Part shown: piece after piece, positions 61,142-64,000 of the stretch
Layout of the letters: each line of letters starts with the position of its first letter
How positions within the stretch are numbered: position 1 is the first letter of the stretch
NCBI RefSeq assembly: GCF_015169395.1
Contig: NZ_CP063458.1
Span: 3,658,001 to 3,722,000 of the forward strand
From: Humisphaera borealis
Lineage (GTDB): Bacteria; Planctomycetota; Phycisphaerae; Tepidisphaerales; Tepidisphaeraceae
DNA length: 64,000 nucleotides
Direction: 5' to 3'
Notes under the pieces: generated by a model
Databases searched by the model: none
Seen by the model: the letters and a program-made list of their open reading frames with translations, nothing else
What the model was told of the DNA's origin: nothing
Made by a program: the position numbers and the translations under genes

Positions 61142-61873
61142 TCACTTGATCGCCGCCCAGACGCGGTGGACGTCGTCGTGTTCGTCCAGGGCGTGCAGGA
61201 AGTCGCCGACTTCTTCCTGCTGGGCTTCGGTCAGTTCCGAGAACGTTTTCGCAATAAAGCCGATTTCACTCGTGATGACCGTCCATCCGTTGGCCGCCAG
61301 CCATTTGGAAACGTTCGCGACCTCGGTGCGTTCGCAGATGAACTTCGCACCAGCCGCGCCGACGGGGATGTCGTCGTTCTGATCTCGGGTGAGCGGTTCG
61401 ACTTCGTTGGCCCCGGCTTCGATCGCCGCCTCTTCCGGGTCGATCGTCGCATCCGGGTGATGCGCCTCGACCAGGCCGACGTTGTCGAACACGAACTTGT
61501 TCGCCCCGGAACTGGCGAGCTGTCCCTTGCGGAAAAGCACGCGAATCTCTGGGGCCGTGCGCTGTACGTTGTCGGTGTACACCTCAATGATGACCGGCAC
61601 GTTGTGCGGTGCCCGGCCTTCGTAGACGACGTATTCGAGCGTCAGTTTGTCGTCGCCGACGCCGGCCCCCTTGTTGATCGCCCGCTGGATCGCGTCCTTC
61701 GGGACGCTGTCTTTCTTCGCTTTTTCGACAGCGGCAAAGAGCCGGGCGTTCATCGTCGGATCAGCCCCGCCCATCTTCGCCGCGAGCGTGATTTCGCGGA
61801 CCAGCTTGGTGTTGGTCTTGGCCTTCTTGGCCCCGGCAACCAGTCGTTTCGCATGCAGCCATTGGCGTCCCAT
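61142..61873 (-). CDS. YebC/PmpR-family transcriptional/translational regulator
   Basis: A 243-residue protein from ATG 61873 (MGRQWLHAKRLVAGAKKAK). The family features are KLVREITLAAKMGGADP near 23, NARLFAAVEKAKKDSVPKDAIQRAINKG near 42, YEGRAPHNVPVIIEVYTDNVQRTAPEIRVLFRKG near 85, and a terminal domain with FIAKTFSEL. YebC proteins relieve ribosome stalling at proline runs or act as regulators. No ruvC next to it, as is usual in many genomes. Confidence 0.93.
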   Translation of the reverse strand: MGRQWLHAKRLVAGAKKAKTNTKLVREITLAAKMGGADPTMNARLFAAVEKAKKDSVPKDAIQRAINKGAGVGDDKLTLEYVVYEGRAPHNVPVIIEVYTDNVQRTAPEIRVLFRKGQLASSGANKFVFDNVGLVEAHHPDATIDPEEAAIEAGANEVEPLTRDQNDDIPVGAAGAKFICERTEVANVSKWLAANGWTVITSEIGFIAKTFSELTEAQQEEVGDFLHALDEHDDVHRVWAAIK

Positions 61874-61914
61874 AGTCGGGACAGTTTAGCAGGTCGCGGC
61901 GAACGGCGTGAGCA

Positions 61915-62088
61915 TTGAACGCCAAGACACCGAGACGCCAAGACGCCGGTGTAGCGCAAGAGATCAACGCTTGCGTGTTCTTCGGGTGCCATGGACTGCG
62001 GTACTCCGCTGCCCGTGGTGAGATGTGACTGCAGCGAAGCCGCCACGCACCAGGAGAGCACCTTGGCAACTCTGCGTCTTGGCGTTCG
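61915..62088. repeat. Separated inverted arms of CGCCAAGA-type units
   Basis: The left arm (61915-61950) has TTGAACGCCAAGACACCGAG-type units and the right arm (62071-62088) is TCTGCGTCTTGGCGTTCG, the complementary form. They are ~120 bp apart, with the same unit as at 55330-55407. No gene between them. Confidence 0.65.
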
Positions 62089-62178
62089 TCACTTCTCTTT
62101 TCGGGGCAGACACGGCGGCATCTTGGGTCGCCGGGCGCGCCTCCGTGTCTCCGTGCCTGCTCCGAAAATGCATTAAGG

Positions 62179-62247
62179 AACCGCAGATTCCGCAGATTGC
62201 GCAGATTTCAGAGAAGACAATCTGCGAGATCTGCGCAATCTGCGGTT
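62179..62247. repeat. Hairpin with arms of CGCAGATT-type units
   Basis: The left arm 62179-62207 and right arm 62219-62247 are inverted copies with three mismatches in 29. Each arm is three copies of the 9-bp unit CGCAGATTS. The loop is 11 bp. It lies 150 bp upstream of the sulfatase start in its likely 5' leader. Confidence 0.92.
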
Positions 62248-62400
62248 TCACCCTCTTGGTGTAAGGATCACGGTGTCGTGATGAACTCGATGGTGATTCT
62301 TCTGCCGCGCCACGGCAGCCTCGACAATTTCGATGCACCAACGCCGTTTGTTCCTTACCGATCGAACCCGACGAGCCCAGCCACCACCCACGGAGCCATC

Positions 62401-63960
62401 ATGAAACACCTCCCCGTACTCCTCGCCGTACTGTTGATGGCGTCGCTGTCGGCGTTCGCCGCCGCTGCCGCGTCAGTCGGCAAGCCGAACATCGTCATCA
62501 TCCTCGCCGACGATCTCGGCTACGGCGACGTGCAGTGCAACAACCCCGATCGCGGCAAGATCGCCACGCCCCATATCGACAAGCTCGCCTCGCAGGGCAT
62601 GCGCTTTACCGACGGGCATTCCTCGTCCGGCGTCTGCACGCCTTCGCGCTACTCCCTTCTCACCGGGCGGTACCACTGGCGCACGTCGCTGCAAAAAGGC
62701 GTCCTCGGCGGCATGAGCAAGCCGCTCATCCCACCCGACCGTCTCACCCTGGCCGGCTTGGTCAAGGCGCACGGTTACGACACGGCGTGCGTCGGCAAGT
62801 GGCACCTGGGAATGACCATGCCCACGCCGATCACGGAGGGATCGATCAAGGACGGCCCTACCACCCACGGCTTTGACTACTACTTCGGTATCAGCGCCTC
62901 CCTCGACATGCCGCCGTACGCGTTCATCGAAAACGACCGCTTCACCGAATCGCCCACGGCGAAGAAGTCGCTGCTGTGGATCGGCGGCAAAGAGGAGTCG
63001 CGGCTGGGCCCCGCCGCGCCAGGGTTCGAATCGGAGCAGGTGTTGCCGATGTTCGTGCGGAAGTCGGCCGACTGGATCGCCGCTCGCAAGGACAAGCCGT
63101 TCCTGCTTTATCTCGCGCTCAACTCGCCGCATACGCCGGTCGCCCCGACGCAGGAGTGGAAGGGCAAAAGCGGTCTGGGCGACTACGCCGACTTCGTGAT
63201 GCAGACCGACGCCGCCGTCGGCGACGTGCTGGCGGCGCTGGCGACCGCCGGCGTGGCCGACAACACCCTGGTGATTCTCACCAGCGACAACGGCTGCGCG
63301 CCCTATGTGGGCACCAAGGTGTCCGCCAACCCGCGCGATTCCAACGAGGGGATGGAGGCCGTCAAAGACCTGGAGAAGAAGGGGCACTTCCCCAGCGGAC
63401 CGCTGCGCGGGTACAAGGCCGACGCCTGGGAAGGCGGGCACCACGTGCCCTTCATCGCCCGCTGGCCGACCGCCGTTGCGGCCGGGACAGTCTGCAACCA
63501 GCTGGTGCAGCAGGCCGACCTGATGGCCACCATCGCCGACATCCTCGGCGACAAGCTTCCCGACAACGCCGGCGAGGACAGCTTCAGCCTGCTGCCGCTG
63601 CTCAAAGGCAACGACCAGCCCGTCCGCCCGAACGCCGTCAGCGCCGCCATGGGCGGCGTGCCGTCGGTGCGCCAGGGGCACTGGAAATACATCGCCGCCC
63701 CCGGCTCCGGCGGTTGGGGCAAGGGCGGCGATCAGAGCCAGCCCGTGCAGCTCTACAACCTCGCCGACGACCTGGCCGAAACAAAGAACCTCGCCGCGGC
63801 GATGCCCGAGAAAGTCGCCGAGCTCAAGGCCCTGCTGGAGAAGCTCATCACCGAAGGCCGCAGCACGCCCGGCGCGCGGCAGAAGAATGACGTCGAGGTG
63901 AAACGCTTCCCCGCCGAAGCCGCCGAGACCCCGAAGAAGAAGGCCAAGGCGGGGAAATAG
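62401..63960 (+). CDS. Secreted sulfatase
   Basis: A 519-residue protein from ATG 62401 (MKHLPVLLAVLLMASLSAFAA), the clean signal-peptide start; a longer in-frame opening at 62197 would read through the CGCAGATT hairpin. Metal-binding D37-D38 lie in IILADDLGYG. The catalytic cysteine is C79 in CTPSRY (C-x-P-S-R). GKWHLGM near 138 and TSDNGCAPYVGT near 300 complete the site. The tail is Lys-rich (PKKKAKAGK). A third, separate sulfatase in the window, with a different motif tail (Y in place of A), so probably a different substrate. Confidence 0.94.
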   Translation: MKHLPVLLAVLLMASLSAFAAAAASVGKPNIVIILADDLGYGDVQCNNPDRGKIATPHIDKLASQGMRFTDGHSSSGVCTPSRYSLLTGRYHWRTSLQKGVLGGMSKPLIPPDRLTLAGLVKAHGYDTACVGKWHLGMTMPTPITEGSIKDGPTTHGFDYYFGISASLDMPPYAFIENDRFTESPTAKKSLLWIGGKEESRLGPAAPGFESEQVLPMFVRKSADWIAARKDKPFLLYLALNSPHTPVAPTQEWKGKSGLGDYADFVMQTDAAVGDVLAALATAGVADNTLVILTSDNGCAPYVGTKVSANPRDSNEGMEAVKDLEKKGHFPSGPLRGYKADAWEGGHHVPFIARWPTAVAAGTVCNQLVQQADLMATIADILGDKLPDNAGEDSFSLLPLLKGNDQPVRPNAVSAAMGGVPSVRQGHWKYIAAPGSGGWGKGGDQSQPVQLYNLADDLAETKNLAAAMPEKVAELKALLEKLITEGRSTPGARQKNDVEVKRFPAEAAETPKKKAKAGK

Positions 63961-64000
63961 GTGAGGAAGAGCCAAGTGATCCCGCCGGCGGCGACTAGCC

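Overview
The window looks like a chromosomal segment of a GC-rich planctomycete, most likely of the Phycisphaerae/Tepidisphaerales type. This is inferred from gene content, not from a marker-gene search. Typical signs are a PSD1/DUF1549/DUF1553 cytochrome-like protein paired with a Tat-exported DUF1501 protein, three secreted sulfatases of different kinds, a secreted protein with an LEPR-like N-terminus, an orphan EboE-like protein, an EF-G paralogue, and intergenic DNA packed with palindromic and short-period repeats. No prophage, insertion sequence, rRNA, tRNA or CRISPR array was found.

Layout. 1-11 kb: a large secreted protein that runs off the left edge, a frameshifted MoaD/ThiS-like gene, a carbohydrate-binding secreted protein, a HAD phosphatase, and the PSD1-DUF1501 pair with a divergent AraC regulator. 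11-18 kb: a secreted protein with a possible papain-like domain, a DMT permease, a sulfatase, then DUF721/DciA-like and dnaN genes, followed by about 450 bp of DnaA-box-like sites (candidate oriC) and a small membrane protein with an HExxH motif. 18-24 kb: amidohydrolase, outer-membrane barrel, lipoprotein, glutamate dehydrogenase, and a 1.3 kb gene-free repeat region. 24-33 kb: an ABC-2 export locus (permease, ATPase, GldG-like periplasmic protein) interrupted by a four-helix-bundle (S23) gene with repeats on both sides, then a flippase-like protein. 33-44 kb: EboE-like protein, two glycosyltransferases, an Rpn-type nuclease, EF-G paralogue, lipA, an acyltransferase, a strong candidate small RNA and a HIT protein. 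44-56 kb: MacB-type permease, a membrane protein with two homologous halves, a desaturase, sulfatase, ABC-F ATPase, Gfo/Idh/MocA oxidoreductase, trpD and miaE. 56-64 kb: a DUF4091-type lipoprotein, a GH99-like secreted protein, a YebC regulator and a third sulfatase.

How the parts relate. Many genes serve degradation or sensing of complex (often sulfated) polysaccharides at the cell surface. A second theme is replication (DciA-like protein, beta clamp, candidate origin). The third and most unusual theme is the intergenic DNA. It holds (i) two copies of a 236-bp multi-stem palindrome with compensatory changes between copies, (ii) 20-30-bp hairpins shared by several loci, and (iii) a series of hairpins whose arms are built from short tandem units, a different unit at each site. 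Some of these supply coding sequence (a signal peptide, C-termini).

All calls come from reading the sequence. Domain assignments are by motif recognition, with no database search.
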